The notes under the pieces were generated by a model. The model searched no databases. It was not told where the DNA came from and was given only the letters and a program-made list of their open reading frames with translations. Positions 16,799 to 26,523 of a stretch of 41,793 nucleotides of DNA are shown one piece after another. The DNA lies in the NCBI RefSeq assembly GCF_015354405.1, contig NZ_JADKYP010000056.1, positions 1 to 41,793 on the forward strand. The letters run 5' to 3'. The stretch's first letter is position 1. Every line of letters starts with the position of its first letter. The position numbers and the translations under genes are program-made. The DNA comes from Nocardia sp. BSTN01 (GTDB lineage Bacteria > Actinomycetota > Actinomycetes > Mycobacteriales > Mycobacteriaceae).

Positions 16799-16896
16799 GG
16801 CCTGGACTCCCCATCCGCGTGCATTCCGTCTCTCACTCCAGCGTCGGAGCTCGTAGCTGCACGTTTGCCCGGCCGAAAGGACCTAGGTAGCCCACC

Positions 16897-19191
16897 GTGA
16901 CTGTCCACGTCGACACCGTCAGCGCCGCCGCAGCCACTCCGGATACCCCGCAGCCGTACAAGGAGCTGGGTCTCAAGGACGACGAATACGCGCGCATCCG
17001 CGACATTCTGGGCCGCCGCCCCACCGATGCCGAGCTGGCGATGTACTCGGTGATGTGGAGCGAACACTGCTCCTACAAGTCCTCGAAGGTGCATCTGCGC
17101 TACTTCGGCCAGACCACCACCGACGAGATGCGCGCCTCCATGCTGGCCGGTATCGGCGAGAACGCGGGTGTGGTGGACATCGGTGACGGCTGGGCGGTCA
17201 CCTTCAAGGTGGAAAGCCACAACCACCCCTCCTATGTCGAGCCGTATCAGGGTGCGGCCACCGGCGTCGGCGGCATCGTGCGCGACATCATGGCGATGGG
17301 CGCGCGGCCGATCGCGGTGATGGACCAGCTGCGCTTCGGCGCCGCCGACCACCCCGACACCCGGCGCGTGGTCGACGGTGTCGTGCGCGGTGTCGGCGGC
17401 TACGGCAACTCCCTCGGTCTGCCCAATGTCGGCGGCGAGACCGTGTTCGACGCCTCCTATCAGGGCAATCCGCTGGTGAACGCGCTGTGCGCGGGCGTGA
17501 TGCGGGTGGAGGATCTGCACCTGGCCTTCGCCTCCGGGACCGGCAACAAGATCGTGCTGTTCGGCGCGCGGACCGGTCTGGACGGCATCGGCGGTGTGTC
17601 GGTGCTGGCCTCGGACACCTTCTCGGATGACGAATCCGGTTCCGGCCGTAAGAAACTGCCCAGCGTGCAGGTGGGTGACCCGTTCGCCGAGAAGGTGCTC
17701 ATCGAGTGCTGTCTCGAGCTGTACCACGCCGGTCTGGTGGTCGGTATCCAGGACCTCGGCGGTGCCGGATTGTCCTGTGCGACATCGGAATTGGCGGCGG
17801 CCGGCGACGGCGGCATGCGCATCGATCTGGACCGGGTGCCGCTGCGCGCGGCGAATATGACTCCGGCGGAAGTGCTTTCGAGCGAATCGCAGGAACGCAT
17901 GTGTGCGGTGGTGACGCCGGACAACGTCGAGGCGTTCATGGCCGTGTGCCACAAGTGGGATGTGCTGGCCACCGTGATCGGCGAGGTCACCGACGGCGAC
18001 CGCCTGGTGGTGAACTGGCACGGCGAAACCGTGGTGGACGTGCCGCCGCGCACCGTCGCGCACGAAGGCCCGGTCTACGAGCGGCCCGTGCAGCGCCCCG
18101 AGGAACAGGACGCACTGGTCGCCGACACCACCGCCGGGCTGGCCCGGCCGAAGTCCGGCGACGACCTGCGGGCCACGCTGCTGAAGCTGATCTCCAGCCC
18201 GCCGCTGTGCAGCCGCAAGTGGATCGTCGAGCAGTACGACCGGTACGTGCGCGGCAACACGGTGCTGGCCGAACATGCCGACGCCGGTGTGATCCGCATC
18301 GACGAGGCGTCCGGCCGCGGTATCGCCCTGGCCACCGACGCCTCGGGCCGCTACACCAAACTCGACCCATACACCGGCGCGCAGCTGGCGCTGGCCGAGG
18401 CCTACCGCAACGTGGCCAGCACCGGCGCCACCCCGAAGGCCGTCACCAACTGCCTCAACTTCGGTTCCCCCGAGGATCCGGGCGTGATGTGGCAGTTCCA
18501 GCAGGCCGTGCGCGGCCTCGCGGACGGCTGTGTGGCCCTGGGCATTCCGGTCACCGGAGGCAACGTCAGCTTCTACAACCAGACCGGTCGGACCGCGATC
18601 CTGCCGACCCCGGTGGTCGGCGTGCTGGGCGTCATCGACGATGTGCACCGGCGCATTCCGACCGGATTCGGCACCGAACCCGGTGAGACGCTGATCCTGC
18701 TCGGCGAGACCCGCGACGAATTCGACGGATCGATCTGGTCGCAGGTCGAGCACGATCACCTGGGCGGTGTGCCGCCGCGGGTGGACTTCGCCCGCGAACA
18801 GTTGCTCGCCGAGGTGCTGACCGCCGGTTCTCGCGACGGAATGATCAGCGCCGCACACGATCTCAGCGAGGGCGGACTGGCCCAGGCGGTGGTCGAAGGA
18901 GCGCTGGCCGGTGAAACCGGTGTGCGCATCCTGCTTCCCGAGGGCGACGACCCGTTCGTCACCTTGTTCTCGGAATCGGCCGGACGTGTCCTGGTCGCCG
19001 TACCCCGGTCGGAGGAGACGCGTTTCACCAAGATGTGCACCGCCCGCGAACTGCCGTGGGTGCGCATCGGCGTCGTGGATCAGGGCTCGGACTCGGTCGA
19101 GGTGCAGGGCCAGTTCTCGATCACGATGGATGAACTGCGCACCGCCCACGAGGGCACGCTGCCCGCGCTGTTCGGCGCCACCGCGGAGTGA
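16897..19191 (+). CDS. purL: phosphoribosylformylglycinamidine synthase subunit PurL
   Basis: A 764-residue small-type PurL. It makes FGAM from FGAR, ATP and ammonia delivered by PurQ (step 4 of IMP synthesis). Two tandem AIRS-type halves are present. Visible sites are [12 protein letters not shown] with the catalytic His57, [26 protein letters not shown] for ATP and magnesium, and in the second half the segments [15 protein letters not shown] and TGGNVSFYN. The length excludes the ~1,300-residue fused enzyme and fits the separate purS and purQ. GTG 16897 is the only suitable start; AAAGG lies rather far upstream (about 16 bases), so initiation may be weak. A 24-bp palindrome follows the stop. 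Confidence 0.96.
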   Translation: MTVHVDTVSAAAATPDTPQPYKELGLKDDEYARIRDILGRRPTDAELAMYSVMWSEHCSYKSSKVHLRYFGQTTTDEMRASMLAGIGENAGVVDIGDGWAVTFKVESHNHPSYVEPYQGAATGVGGIVRDIMAMGARPIAVMDQLRFGAADHPDTRRVVDGVVRGVGGYGNSLGLPNVGGETVFDASYQGNPLVNALCAGVMRVEDLHLAFASGTGNKIVLFGARTGLDGIGGVSVLASDTFSDDESGSGRKKLPSVQVGDPFAEKVLIECCLELYHAGLVVGIQDLGGAGLSCATSELAAAGDGGMRIDLDRVPLRAANMTPAEVLSSESQERMCAVVTPDNVEAFMAVCHKWDVLATVIGEVTDGDRLVVNWHGETVVDVPPRTVAHEGPVYERPVQRPEEQDALVADTTAGLARPKSGDDLRATLLKLISSPPLCSRKWIVEQYDRYVRGNTVLAEHADAGVIRIDEASGRGIALATDASGRYTKLDPYTGAQLALAEAYRNVASTGATPKAVTNCLNFGSPEDPGVMWQFQQAVRGLADGCVALGIPVTGGNVSFYNQTGRTAILPTPVVGVLGVIDDVHRRIPTGFGTEPGETLILLGETRDEFDGSIWSQVEHDHLGGVPPRVDFAREQLLAEVLTAGSRDGMISAAHDLSEGGLAQAVVEGALAGETGVRILLPEGDDPFVTLFSESAGRVLVAVPRSEETRFTKMCTARELPWVRIGVVDQGSDSVEVQGQFSITMDELRTAHEGTLPALFGATAE

Positions 19192-19197
19192 CCCGAT

Positions 19198-19221
19198 GCG
19201 GACCGCGGCGCCGCGGTCCGC
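19198..19221. terminator. 24-bp perfect palindrome between purL and yiaA-like gene
   Basis: GCGGACCGCGGC (19198-19209) is followed at once by its exact reverse complement (19210-19221). It fills the 30-base gap between the convergent stops and is probably a two-way terminator. Confidence 0.65.
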
Positions 19222-19503
19222 TCACATCCGGAACGGATCGTGCTCGGCCATCAGCTTTTCCACTCGGGCCTCGTCGATGCGCTGATGTACGCGCGCGGAT
19301 TCGAACTGGTCGCGGATCACCTTGGCGAGGGTGAACGCGCTCGAGACCATGAACAGCGTGGTCATCAGCAGGAAACCGCGTTGCCAGATGTCCAGCGGCA
19401 GATAGACGATGCCGGCGGTGGCGGCGACGAAACTGACACCGAAGGCGATCGCGGCCTGGGCCAGGAACGCGGGGCTGCTCTTCTGCTGGGTGGGAGTGCT
19501 CAT
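19222..19503 (-). CDS. YiaA/YiaB-family small membrane protein
   Basis: A 93-residue inner-membrane protein with two transmembrane helices (about residues 13-33 and 40-60), a short turn with DIWQRGFLL, and a charged C-terminal helix (RVHQRIDEARVEKLMAEHDPF). This is the YiaA/YiaB two-helix domain. No molecular function is established. Start ATG 19503 fits the family N-terminus; the ribosome site (GAGGG) is weak and close. It is a single gene, convergent with purL. Confidence 0.72.
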   Translation of the reverse strand: MSTPTQQKSSPAFLAQAAIAFGVSFVAATAGIVYLPLDIWQRGFLLMTTLFMVSSAFTLAKVIRDQFESARVHQRIDEARVEKLMAEHDPFRM

Positions 19504-19642
19504 ACCCTCGAGTCTGCGGTCCCGGGCCGCGAGGATCGTGCGTAGAACTACTCGAGTACCCCGGGTAATTCCCGTTGTAGCAGTTGTTTGCCTCACGTCG
19601 AGAGGTCCCCGATTTCCGCACGCCGACCGCCATACTTGACGG

Positions 19643-21400
19643 GTGCTCGATACCGCCGAGACTCTCACAACGCTGCGTACGCGCGGCGTTGTGGTCTATC
19701 GGCGAGGTTTGCGCCTGCTGCGGCGGCTCGAGGACGACATCATCGCGCTCAATTACGTCGGACTGGTCACCGCGACAGTCTTTTTCGCCTGGTCGGTAAC
19801 GCCGTCGCTACTGCCGCGCGACTGGCTGTTCCAAGGCCTGATCAGCGGTCTGAATGCGGCCATCGGTTACGGCGTGGGCTGTCTGCTGGAGTGGGGCTTT
19901 CGCAGACTGATCCGGCCGCGCTTGCGTTTTCGCACACCGTCGCTGCGGATTCGCTATGCGGTCAAGGTGACGATCCTGACGATCTGCCTTCTCACCGCGA
20001 TCTACATGCTCGTCCTCTCCGCCGACTGGCAACGGCAGATCTACGACCTGATGGATATGGAAGGCACCACGCGTGCCGCCTATCTGCGCACCGGTGGGCT
20101 CAGTGTCGCGGTGGCCGCGCTGGTGGTGGCGATCTATCGCACGGCGCGGTGGATCGTGCGGTTCTTCGCCCGGCTGCTCAGCCGCTGGGTGCGGGTGCCG
20201 CCGCAGCTGGCTCCGAGCGTCGGCGCCATCGTGCTGGCCGTGGTGGCGGTATTGCTGTTCAACGGTGTGCTGTCGGAGGCGTTCTTCACCGTCGCCAACT
20301 CGGCGTTCAGCGTGCGCAACGACAAGATGACGCCGTACGCGGTGCAGCCGACCGACCCCGGGCGCTCCGGCAGCCCCGCATCGCTGGCCGAATGGGACAC
20401 GCTCGGTTCGGAAGGGCGATGGTTCGTCTCGCACGGACCCGATGCCTTCCGGATCGGCGCGGTGACGGGTAAGCCCGCGCGCGAACCGGTCCGGGTCTAC
20501 GTCGGTCTCGGCTCGGCGGGCGAGGGGCGGACCCAGGAGCAGCTGGCGGTCGCCGAACTCGAGCGCACCCACGCCTTCGACCGCAAGGTGCTGGTCATCG
20601 TCACCACCACCGGAACCGGATGGGTGAACTCGACGTCCGCGGGTGCGCTCGAGTACATGTACGGCGGCGATACCGCGATCGTGGCCTCGCAGTACTCCTA
20701 TCTGCCCAGCGTGCTGTCGTTCCTCGCGGACCGGGAGAAGGTCGCGGTGGCCGGGAAGAAGATGTTCGACGCGGTGTATGCCGCCTGGTCCGCGCGGCCA
20801 CCGCAGTCGCGGCCGAAACTGCTGGTCTACGGGGAGAGCCTGGGGTCGCAGGGATCGGAGGCGGCCTTCGACGGGCTGGCCGATCTGCGCACCAAGGTGG
20901 ACGGCGCGCTGTGGGTGGGACCGCCGAATACGAATCGGCTGTGGAAGCAGTTCGTCGAGCGCCGCGATCCCGGCACCCGCGAAGTGGAACCGATCTACGC
21001 CGACGGCCTCGTGGTCCGATTCGCCTCCGGTGCACCGGATCTGGCGAAACCGTCGCCGGAATGGCGGCGTCCGCGCATCGCCTATCTGCAACACCCGTCC
21101 GATCCGATCGTCTGGTGGTCGCCGGATCTGATCTTCTCCCAACCGGATTGGCTCTCCGAACCGCGCGGCTCGGACGTGTCCACGCAGATGCGCTGGTGGC
21201 CGCTGGTCACCTTCTGGCAGGTCGCCGCCGACCTGACCAACGCTCAGGGGGTCAGCGACGGGCACGGCCACAACTACGGCACCCTGGTCCTCGACGGCTG
21301 GGCGGCCGTGCTGCCACCGCCGGATTGGAATCCTCGACTGGAGGAGAGCATTCGGACCCAGCTGGAACTGTCGGAAGCGTTCGAACGCGTGGTGAAATGA
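19643..21400 (+). CDS. membrane-anchored alpha/beta-hydrolase (Abhydrolase_9 type)
   Basis: A 585-residue protein with an N-terminal membrane region and a C-terminal hydrolase domain, matching the actinobacterial family described by the two linked domains Abhydrolase_9_N and Abhydrolase_9. About five hydrophobic segments lie in residues 38-220. The hydrolase part has strand VLVIVTTTGTGWVN, the nucleophile elbow GESLGSQ with Ser399, and a late His-containing loop (GHGHNYG) as the likely end of the triad. The substrate is unknown; lipid or ester cleavage near the membrane is plausible. GTG 19643 is the start. A CPBP protease gene follows after 55 bases and may be co-transcribed. Confidence 0.82.
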   Translation: MLDTAETLTTLRTRGVVVYRRGLRLLRRLEDDIIALNYVGLVTATVFFAWSVTPSLLPRDWLFQGLISGLNAAIGYGVGCLLEWGFRRLIRPRLRFRTPSLRIRYAVKVTILTICLLTAIYMLVLSADWQRQIYDLMDMEGTTRAAYLRTGGLSVAVAALVVAIYRTARWIVRFFARLLSRWVRVPPQLAPSVGAIVLAVVAVLLFNGVLSEAFFTVANSAFSVRNDKMTPYAVQPTDPGRSGSPASLAEWDTLGSEGRWFVSHGPDAFRIGAVTGKPAREPVRVYVGLGSAGEGRTQEQLAVAELERTHAFDRKVLVIVTTTGTGWVNSTSAGALEYMYGGDTAIVASQYSYLPSVLSFLADREKVAVAGKKMFDAVYAAWSARPPQSRPKLLVYGESLGSQGSEAAFDGLADLRTKVDGALWVGPPNTNRLWKQFVERRDPGTREVEPIYADGLVVRFASGAPDLAKPSPEWRRPRIAYLQHPSDPIVWWSPDLIFSQPDWLSEPRGSDVSTQMRWWPLVTFWQVAADLTNAQGVSDGHGHNYGTLVLDGWAAVLPPPDWNPRLEESIRTQLELSEAFERVVK

Positions 21401-21455
21401 GCGGCGGAACCTTCGCCGCCACGGCGGACGACACGCACTCGCACGGTGCGGGTCG

Positions 21456-22127
21456 ATGAGTCGCCGAGGCCCGGTCCGCACCCTCCTGGCGGCCTCCGTC
21501 GCCCTGGTGTGGAGCAATCTCGTGCTGCCGCGGCTGGGGTCGGGTATACGAGGCCGCACAGTGGCCAACGCCGCGTTCGCGACCGGATACGCCGCTGTCT
21601 TCGCCGGTAGGCCGGAGTGGATCTCGCGGCGCGGATTCACCTGGGGCGCAGTCGCATTGGGGTCGGTCGGTGCTGCGTACGGCGTGGGCCTCGCCGTGCC
21701 GGGAATCCGTGCCCGGATAGCGGCGGTCGCCGATCGCGAGCCGGAGGTGAGTACGGCCGAATGGGTCGGCCTCCACATTCCGGTCGGCACCGTCTACAGC
21801 GAGGAGCTGATCTTCCGCGGCACGCTGGATCGGCTGTTCGAGGATGCGGGGCCTGTACGAAGGCATGGCGGCGCACTGGTATTCGGTCTCTGGCACATTC
21901 ATCCGGCGCGCTCGGCGGGCGACAACGTCGCGGCCACCGTCGCCGTTACCACCGCCGGTGGCCTGGTCTTCTCGTGGCTTCGCCGCCGCACCGGCAGCGC
22001 GACGGCGCCCGCCCTCGCCCACCTCGCCCTGAATGCCGGCGGCGCGCTCGCTCCCCGGGCGGCCCGCGCACTACGGAACCGCCGCGCCAGGACTCCTCCT
22101 CGCGCCGAAGGTGGCGCTCCGCGTTAG
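21456..22127 (+). CDS. CPBP-family intramembrane glutamic endopeptidase
   Basis: A 223-residue integral membrane protein of the Abi/CaaX-protease (CPBP, Rce1-like) family. The three family motifs are present: EELIFRG with Glu116-Glu117, FGLWHIHP with the catalytic His, and HLALNAGG near the C-terminus. Six or so hydrophobic segments are predicted. Members cleave membrane-embedded peptides or act in bacteriocin maturation and self-immunity; no such partner is here. Unusually, a polar stretch (about residues 85-103) separates the N-terminal helices from the catalytic part. It follows the membrane hydrolase by 55 bases. Confidence 0.85.
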   Translation: MSRRGPVRTLLAASVALVWSNLVLPRLGSGIRGRTVANAAFATGYAAVFAGRPEWISRRGFTWGAVALGSVGAAYGVGLAVPGIRARIAAVADREPEVSTAEWVGLHIPVGTVYSEELIFRGTLDRLFEDAGPVRRHGGALVFGLWHIHPARSAGDNVAATVAVTTAGGLVFSWLRRRTGSATAPALAHLALNAGGALAPRAARALRNRRARTPPRAEGGAPR

Positions 22128-22314
22128 CGAACCAGTTCGCCGGGCGTCGCATCCACCGCCGGAGCCCGGGCTCCCGACTCCGCACGTCGCCCGCACCGGC
22201 AGACGTCGTCGGCCCGGTCTGTCCATGAGCAGCCCTGTTGACAGTTGTGGACAGATCGCGTCGGGCATGCGACCGATGCCCGGCCCACCGGCGCGAGATG
22301 TCCGGCCCGCTCGC

Positions 22315-22320
22315 TACCCT
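22315..22320 (+). promoter_or_regulatory. -10 element for leaderless SCP-like gene
   Basis: TACCCT is followed by 7 bases and ATG 22328. The 187 bases upstream (22128-22314) hold no gene that I can see, only the palindrome GGAGCCCGGGCTCC at 22161-22174, a weak terminator candidate for the CPBP gene. Confidence 0.5.
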
Positions 22321-22327
22321 CGGTGGA

Positions 22328-22714
22328 ATGGCGCGACATTCGGCTGTGGACCCTGCTCAAGTGCGTGATTCGGTGGCCGCGGTCGGTGCGTGGCTGCGCG
22401 ACGAGTCGGCAGCACAGCCGGGGCGGTCGGAGCTGGCGGCGGCCGTGCGCGGGACCGCGCGGAGTCTGGCCGCGGCGGCGCCGGGCGCCTCGGTGGAGGT
22501 GCGGGTTCCGCCCTTCGTCGCGGTGCAGTGCATCGAGGGTCCCCGGCACACCCGGGGGACGCCGCCGAATGTGGTGGAGACCGATCCGCGGACCTGGCTG
22601 TTGCTCGCGACGGGACTGCTGGATTTCGAGACCGCGGTGGAGACGGGGGCGTTGAGCGCGTCCGGCATCCGGGCGGGGGAGTTGGCGCGCTGGCTGCCGC
22701 TGGTGGCGCTGTGA
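22328..22714 (+). CDS. SCP-like sterol carrier family protein (Rv0807-like)
   Basis: A 128-residue cytosolic protein that resembles the bacterial SCP-orthologue domain (SCP_3). The N-terminal helix (VDPAQVRDSVAAVGAWL) leads into a conserved sheet with VEVRVPPFVAVQCIEGPRHTRGTPPNVVETDPRTWLLLATG, then helices ending ELARWLPLVAL. The M. tuberculosis counterpart Rv0807 also stands just before purF. Lipid carriage is assumed from fold only. ATG 22328 matches both the family N-terminus and the leaderless -10. It is convergent with the DUF3533 gene. Confidence 0.8.
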   Translation: MARHSAVDPAQVRDSVAAVGAWLRDESAAQPGRSELAAAVRGTARSLAAAAPGASVEVRVPPFVAVQCIEGPRHTRGTPPNVVETDPRTWLLLATGLLDFETAVETGALSASGIRAGELARWLPLVAL

Positions 22715-22733
22715 ATCCGGTGCGGGCTCGAAA

Positions 22734-24074
22734 CTAGGCCGGAGCGGGCGCTGTGCGATTGATCGGCTTGCGCTCCAACCCTTTTCGATCGTAGAAGCGC
22801 GTCACGATCAACCCGAGCGCCACACCGATCCCGAGGCCGAGCACGGTCATCCAGAATCCGCGGGTGAAACCGGCCGCGCCGTTGCCGTCGAAATACAGCA
22901 GCGAACGCACCGCCAGGAACACCTGATGCATGGGTTCGAAGGTGGCCAGCCAGCCGAGGTACTTCGGCGTCGCCTCGATCGGCACCGTGCCACCCGAGGA
23001 CGGCAGCCCCAGCACGATGAACAGGATCATGTTCACCAGCAGACCCGCCGAGCCGATCGCGGCCAGGATGGAGATACCGGTGAATCCGACCGCGATGATC
23101 GCGAGCACCCCGTAGAGATACAGGCCCAGCGGATTGTCCAGCGGCATCCCCAGCGCCGCGCCGATACCGAGCAGAATCGCGGAGACCACCACCGCGGCGA
23201 CCGCCATGACCGCCCACTTGATCAGCAGCGTGCGGAGTCTGGAGACCGGTGTGGCGGGATAGTGCACGTACCACGGCCCGTATTCGGTCGGCACGAAGCC
23301 GAGGGCCGAGTCGATCATCGTGTGCACGATCATCGCGCCGAGCATGCCGGCCATCAGCAACAGCAGTGCGTAGAAGAAGGCGGTCAGCCCCTGGCCGGAT
23401 CCGCCCGGCAGGGGATGGAATTCCTGCACCAGGATCTCCAGCGGCTGCGCGAGCGTGAGGCGGGTCGCGCCGGACAGTTCGGGGGCGGGCGGGCCGCCCG
23501 GCGCGGGAGTGAGCTGAGCCCGCACCTGCTCGACGAGCTGCTGACCCACCGTGTCGTTGATCCGCGGCAGCGCCTGATTACCGAAACGCACCACGATCTG
23601 GGTGGCGTAGGTGCCCGAACGCGGATTGGTCATCAGGGTGATGATCGGGCGCTCGATATCGCCGGGTATGACACTGCCCACACCCAGGATCCCCAGCCGC
23701 TTGCTGAAATCGCTGGGAATGACGACCGCGCCGTAAACCTCGCCGTTCTGCATCTGCTGCTGGGCCTCGGGCAGCCCGAGTACGCGCAGATCGATCTGAT
23801 CGGCGGGCACGGCGGCCCGCAGTCCGTCGGCGACCTGGTCGCCGAAGTTCACATGTTTCTGCTGGCCGGGTGCGCCGAGCGTGTCACCCACGTCCTGGTT
23901 GACCAGGGCGATCGGGAAGTCGTGCAGATTCCGCTGCGGATCGACGACGTAGTCGAGATAGAGCAGGCCCAGCAACGCCGCCACCACTGAGAGGACCGCC
24001 ACAGGGAACATCCATCGAAACGGAATCAGCCGCCGCAAATTTCGACTCTGTAGTGCGGTGTCGGTGCTCGCCAC
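22734..24074 (-). CDS. DUF3533 / YhgE-Pip-like membrane protein
   Basis: A 446-residue membrane protein with the ABC-2-permease-like layout of DUF3533 (SNG1, YhgE/Pip) proteins. One helix lies at about 20-42, followed by a large external domain (PIALVNQDVGDTLG, then GVVIPSDFSKRL-like strands, PRSGTYATQIVVRFGNQAL), and then five or six helices in the C-terminal half. Such proteins take part in export of lipids or drugs, or serve as phage receptors; no ATPase gene is adjacent. Start GTG 24074 (VASTDTAL) has TACGGT six bases upstream, so a leaderless mRNA is likely. Divergent from purF. Confidence 0.78.
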   Translation of the reverse strand: MASTDTALQSRNLRRLIPFRWMFPVAVLSVVAALLGLLYLDYVVDPQRNLHDFPIALVNQDVGDTLGAPGQQKHVNFGDQVADGLRAAVPADQIDLRVLGLPEAQQQMQNGEVYGAVVIPSDFSKRLGILGVGSVIPGDIERPIITLMTNPRSGTYATQIVVRFGNQALPRINDTVGQQLVEQVRAQLTPAPGGPPAPELSGATRLTLAQPLEILVQEFHPLPGGSGQGLTAFFYALLLLMAGMLGAMIVHTMIDSALGFVPTEYGPWYVHYPATPVSRLRTLLIKWAVMAVAAVVVSAILLGIGAALGMPLDNPLGLYLYGVLAIIAVGFTGISILAAIGSAGLLVNMILFIVLGLPSSGGTVPIEATPKYLGWLATFEPMHQVFLAVRSLLYFDGNGAAGFTRGFWMTVLGLGIGVALGLIVTRFYDRKGLERKPINRTAPAPA

Positions 24075-24080
24075 GGTCGA

Positions 24081-24086
24081 ACCGTA
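24081..24086 (-). promoter_or_regulatory. -10 element for leaderless DUF3533 gene
   Basis: TACGGT on the minus strand, 6 bases before GTG 24074. Confidence 0.45.
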
Positions 24087-24143
24087 GCAGCAAACAGCTC
24101 GCCACCCGGCGGATCCGGACGTGGGTTTCGCGCGGATGACCCG

Positions 24144-24149
24144 TAGAAT
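24144..24149 (+). promoter_or_regulatory. candidate -10 element of purF
   Basis: TAGAAT lies 37 bases ahead of GTG 24187, leaving a short leader with the ribosome site AGGGAG at 24175-24180. Confidence 0.5.
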
Positions 24150-24186
24150 GATGAGTGCCCCCCGCCCGACTAACAGGGAGCAAACG

Positions 24187-25791
24187 GTGACCCACGCCGA
24201 TCTGTCGATCCCGAAGACCGCCGCAGGCCGAAACACCTCAGCAGTCGACGAGCCTGAGAACGAGCCCCGCGAGGAGTGTGGCGTCTTCGGCGTCTGGGCT
24301 CCCGGCGAAGATGTGGCGAAGCTCACGTACTACGGCCTCTATGCCTTGCAGCACCGCGGACAGGAGGCCGCCGGTATCGCGGTCGCCGACGGTTCACAGG
24401 TGCTGGTGTTCAAGGACCTGGGCCTGGTCTCGCAAGTCTTCGACGAGCAGACGCTGGCGGCGATGCCCGGACATATCGCCATCGGGCACTGCCGGTACTC
24501 GACCACCGGTTCCACCATCTGGGAGAACGCACAGCCGATCTTCCGGACCACCGCGGTCGGCACCGGACTCGCGTTGGGACACAACGGGAATCTGGTCAAC
24601 ACCGCCGAATTGGCGACCCGGGCCCGGGAATTGGGCCTGATCAACGGCCGCCTGCCGGGCAGCTCGATCACCGCTACCTCCGATTCCGATGTGATGACCG
24701 CGCTGCTGGCCCATGCCGCGGCCGACAAGAGCATCGAGCAGGCGGCCATGGAGTTGCTGCCCACGCTGCGCGGCGCCTTCTGCCTGACCTTCATGGACGA
24801 GCACACCCTCTACGCGGCACGGGATCCGCAGGGTGTGCGGCCGCTGTGCCTGGGCCGCCTCGACCGCGGCTGGGTGGTTGCCAGCGAGACCGCCGCGCTC
24901 GACATCGTGGGCGCCTCGTTCGTTCGTGAGATCGAGCCGGGCGAACTGCTGGCGATCGATGCGGACGGGGTGCGTTCGCTGCGATTCGCCAATCCCGAAC
25001 CGAAGGGCTGTGTTTTCGAATACGTCTACCTGGCTCGGCCGGATTCGACGATCGCCGGTCGCTCGGTGCACGCCACCCGGGTCGACATCGGCCGCCGGCT
25101 GGCCGCCGAACATCCCGTCGACGCCGATCTGGTGATCCCGGTCCCGGAATCCGGTACGCCCGCCGCGGTGGGCTACGCCCAGGGCTCCGGGGTGCCCTAC
25201 GGCCAGGGACTGATGAAGAACGCCTATGTCGGCCGTACCTTCATCCAGCCCAGCCAGACCATCCGCCAGCTCGGTATCCGGCTCAAGCTCAACCCGTTGC
25301 GTGAGGTGATTCGGGGGAAGCGGTTGATCGTGGTGGACGACTCGATCGTCCGCGGCAACACCCAGCGCGCCCTGATCCGGATGCTGCGCGAGGCCGGGGC
25401 GCTGGAGATCCACGTGCGCATCGCCTCCCCGCCGGTCAAGTGGCCGTGCTTCTACGGCATCGACTTCGCCTCGCCGGCCGAGTTGATCGCCAACGGTGCC
25501 GGACCGGAACTGGCGGAGGGGTCGCAGGATTCGGAAGCGGCGATGGTCGAGAGCGTGCGCCGTTCCATCGGCGCCGACAGCCTGGGCTATATCTCGCTCG
25601 ACGGCATGATCGCGGCCACCGAGCAGCCGCGCACCCGGCTGTGCTGCGCCTGCTTCGACGGCAAATACCCGATCCCGCTGCCCGACGAGGCTTCCGTGGG
25701 CAAGAACGTGCTCGAGGGGATTCTCTCCGGTAAGCCGGAATCGGAACTGCTGGGCGAGAACGCCAACGCGAGTGCGCTGAGCCGCCCCTGA
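24187..25791 (+). CDS. purF: amidophosphoribosyltransferase
   Basis: A 534-residue glutamine-PRPP amidotransferase that makes phosphoribosylamine, the first committed purine step. A 30-residue propeptide ends EE, before the N-terminal nucleophile Cys31 in ECGVFGVW. The glutaminase half has LQHRGQEAAG and GHNGNLVN; the phosphoribosyl half has the PRPP loop RLIVVDDSIVRGNT. Cysteines in WPCFYGID and RLCCACFDG match the iron-sulfur ligands of the Bacillus-type enzyme, which also has a propeptide. Start GTG 24187 has AGGGAG six bases upstream. AMP and GMP feedback is expected from the family. A GC-rich hairpin follows at 25809. Confidence 0.96.
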   Translation: MTHADLSIPKTAAGRNTSAVDEPENEPREECGVFGVWAPGEDVAKLTYYGLYALQHRGQEAAGIAVADGSQVLVFKDLGLVSQVFDEQTLAAMPGHIAIGHCRYSTTGSTIWENAQPIFRTTAVGTGLALGHNGNLVNTAELATRARELGLINGRLPGSSITATSDSDVMTALLAHAAADKSIEQAAMELLPTLRGAFCLTFMDEHTLYAARDPQGVRPLCLGRLDRGWVVASETAALDIVGASFVREIEPGELLAIDADGVRSLRFANPEPKGCVFEYVYLARPDSTIAGRSVHATRVDIGRRLAAEHPVDADLVIPVPESGTPAAVGYAQGSGVPYGQGLMKNAYVGRTFIQPSQTIRQLGIRLKLNPLREVIRGKRLIVVDDSIVRGNTQRALIRMLREAGALEIHVRIASPPVKWPCFYGIDFASPAELIANGAGPELAEGSQDSEAAMVESVRRSIGADSLGYISLDGMIAATEQPRTRLCCACFDGKYPIPLPDEASVGKNVLEGILSGKPESELLGENANASALSRP

Positions 25792-25808
25792 GCGGCATGC
25801 GTGACGTG

Positions 25809-25836
25809 GCCGGGCCTGTCGTCGTGGCGGCCCGGC
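25809..25836 (+). terminator. hairpin after purF
   Basis: GCCGGGCC (25809-25816) pairs with GGCCCGGC (25829-25836), followed by GTGTTC. It lies between the convergent purF and TetR genes. Confidence 0.6.
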
Positions 25837-25899
25837 GTGTTCATCGGCCGTCGATCAGCCTGTGGCGCAAGACTTTCGCCGTCGAACCGGTTCGCGGGT

Positions 25900-26523
25900 C
25901 TAGGGGCTCGGTGACGTGCTCGGCGGTGTGAGCAATCCGCCGACCATCATCAGAATGCACTGCTCGGCCTCGGCGCCGGCCGCATCCGGATCGTCGGCGT
26001 GCGCGACGATCATGCCCGCCTCGGTGACAGCGGCCAGAATCAATTGGGCCAGGGTGCGGACTGGGACCGCGGGCGCCAGTCCGGACTCGACGGCCAGTTC
26101 CAGCTGATTCATGATCAGGCCGAGGCCGTGGCGCGCTTCCATTTCCCGCCAGCCCTGCCAGCCGAGTACCGCCGGACCGTCCGACATGGCGATCCGGACC
26201 GTTTCCGGGCGGCGGCTGAATACCAGGAAGGTGTGCAGGCCGGTCGCCATCGCGGCCAGCAGATCGGTCGGGTCGGGCAGAGAGTCGATCGCCTGCCGGA
26301 TCTCCGCGGTGTTGTCCGACTCGAGCTGTTCCAGTACCGCGATGAACAGGCCGCGCTTGTCGCCGTAGTGATGATGCAGCGCGCCGCGGGTGACACCGGC
26401 CGCGGCGACGATCTCTTCGGCCGACACCGCGGAATAACCGCGTTCGGCGAACAGCCGCCGCCCGGCCGCCTCCAGACTCGCCCGCGTCGCGCGTGATCTG
26501 TCCTCCTGGCTACGGCGTGGCAT
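25900..26523 (-). CDS. TetR/AcrR-family transcriptional regulator
   Basis: A 207-residue repressor-type protein. The N-terminal helix-turn-helix is clear (RLFAERGYSAVSAEEIVAAAGVTRGALHHHYGDKRGLF, residues 23-60), and the C-terminal ligand domain ends in a Pro/Ser tail. Its start overlaps the end of the upstream alpha/beta-hydrolase gene by 14 bases, so both come from one message, with this gene second. A TetR-type dyad (27419-27433) fills the promoter spacer ahead of the hydrolase, which predicts autoregulation and control of the hydrolase by a small ligand, perhaps its substrate. The ligand is unknown. Confidence 0.9.
   Translation of the reverse strand: MPRRSQEDRSRATRASLEAAGRRLFAERGYSAVSAEEIVAAAGVTRGALHHHYGDKRGLFIAVLEQLESDNTAEIRQAIDSLPDPTDLLAAMATGLHTFLVFSRRPETVRIAMSDGPAVLGWQGWREMEARHGLGLIMNQLELAVESGLAPAVPVRTLAQLILAAVTEAGMIVAHADDPDAAGAEAEQCILMMVGGLLTPPSTSPSP

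Noticed and set aside
16737-16814. ATG 16814 as GT87 start
   Set aside because: It would add 26 polar residues over the purL promoter region with no ribosome site; GTG 16736 is simpler, though not proven.
22240-22260. DnaA-box-like TGTGGACAG
   Set aside because: One isolated near-match with no cluster, AT-rich unwinding region or dnaA/dnaN nearby; not an origin.
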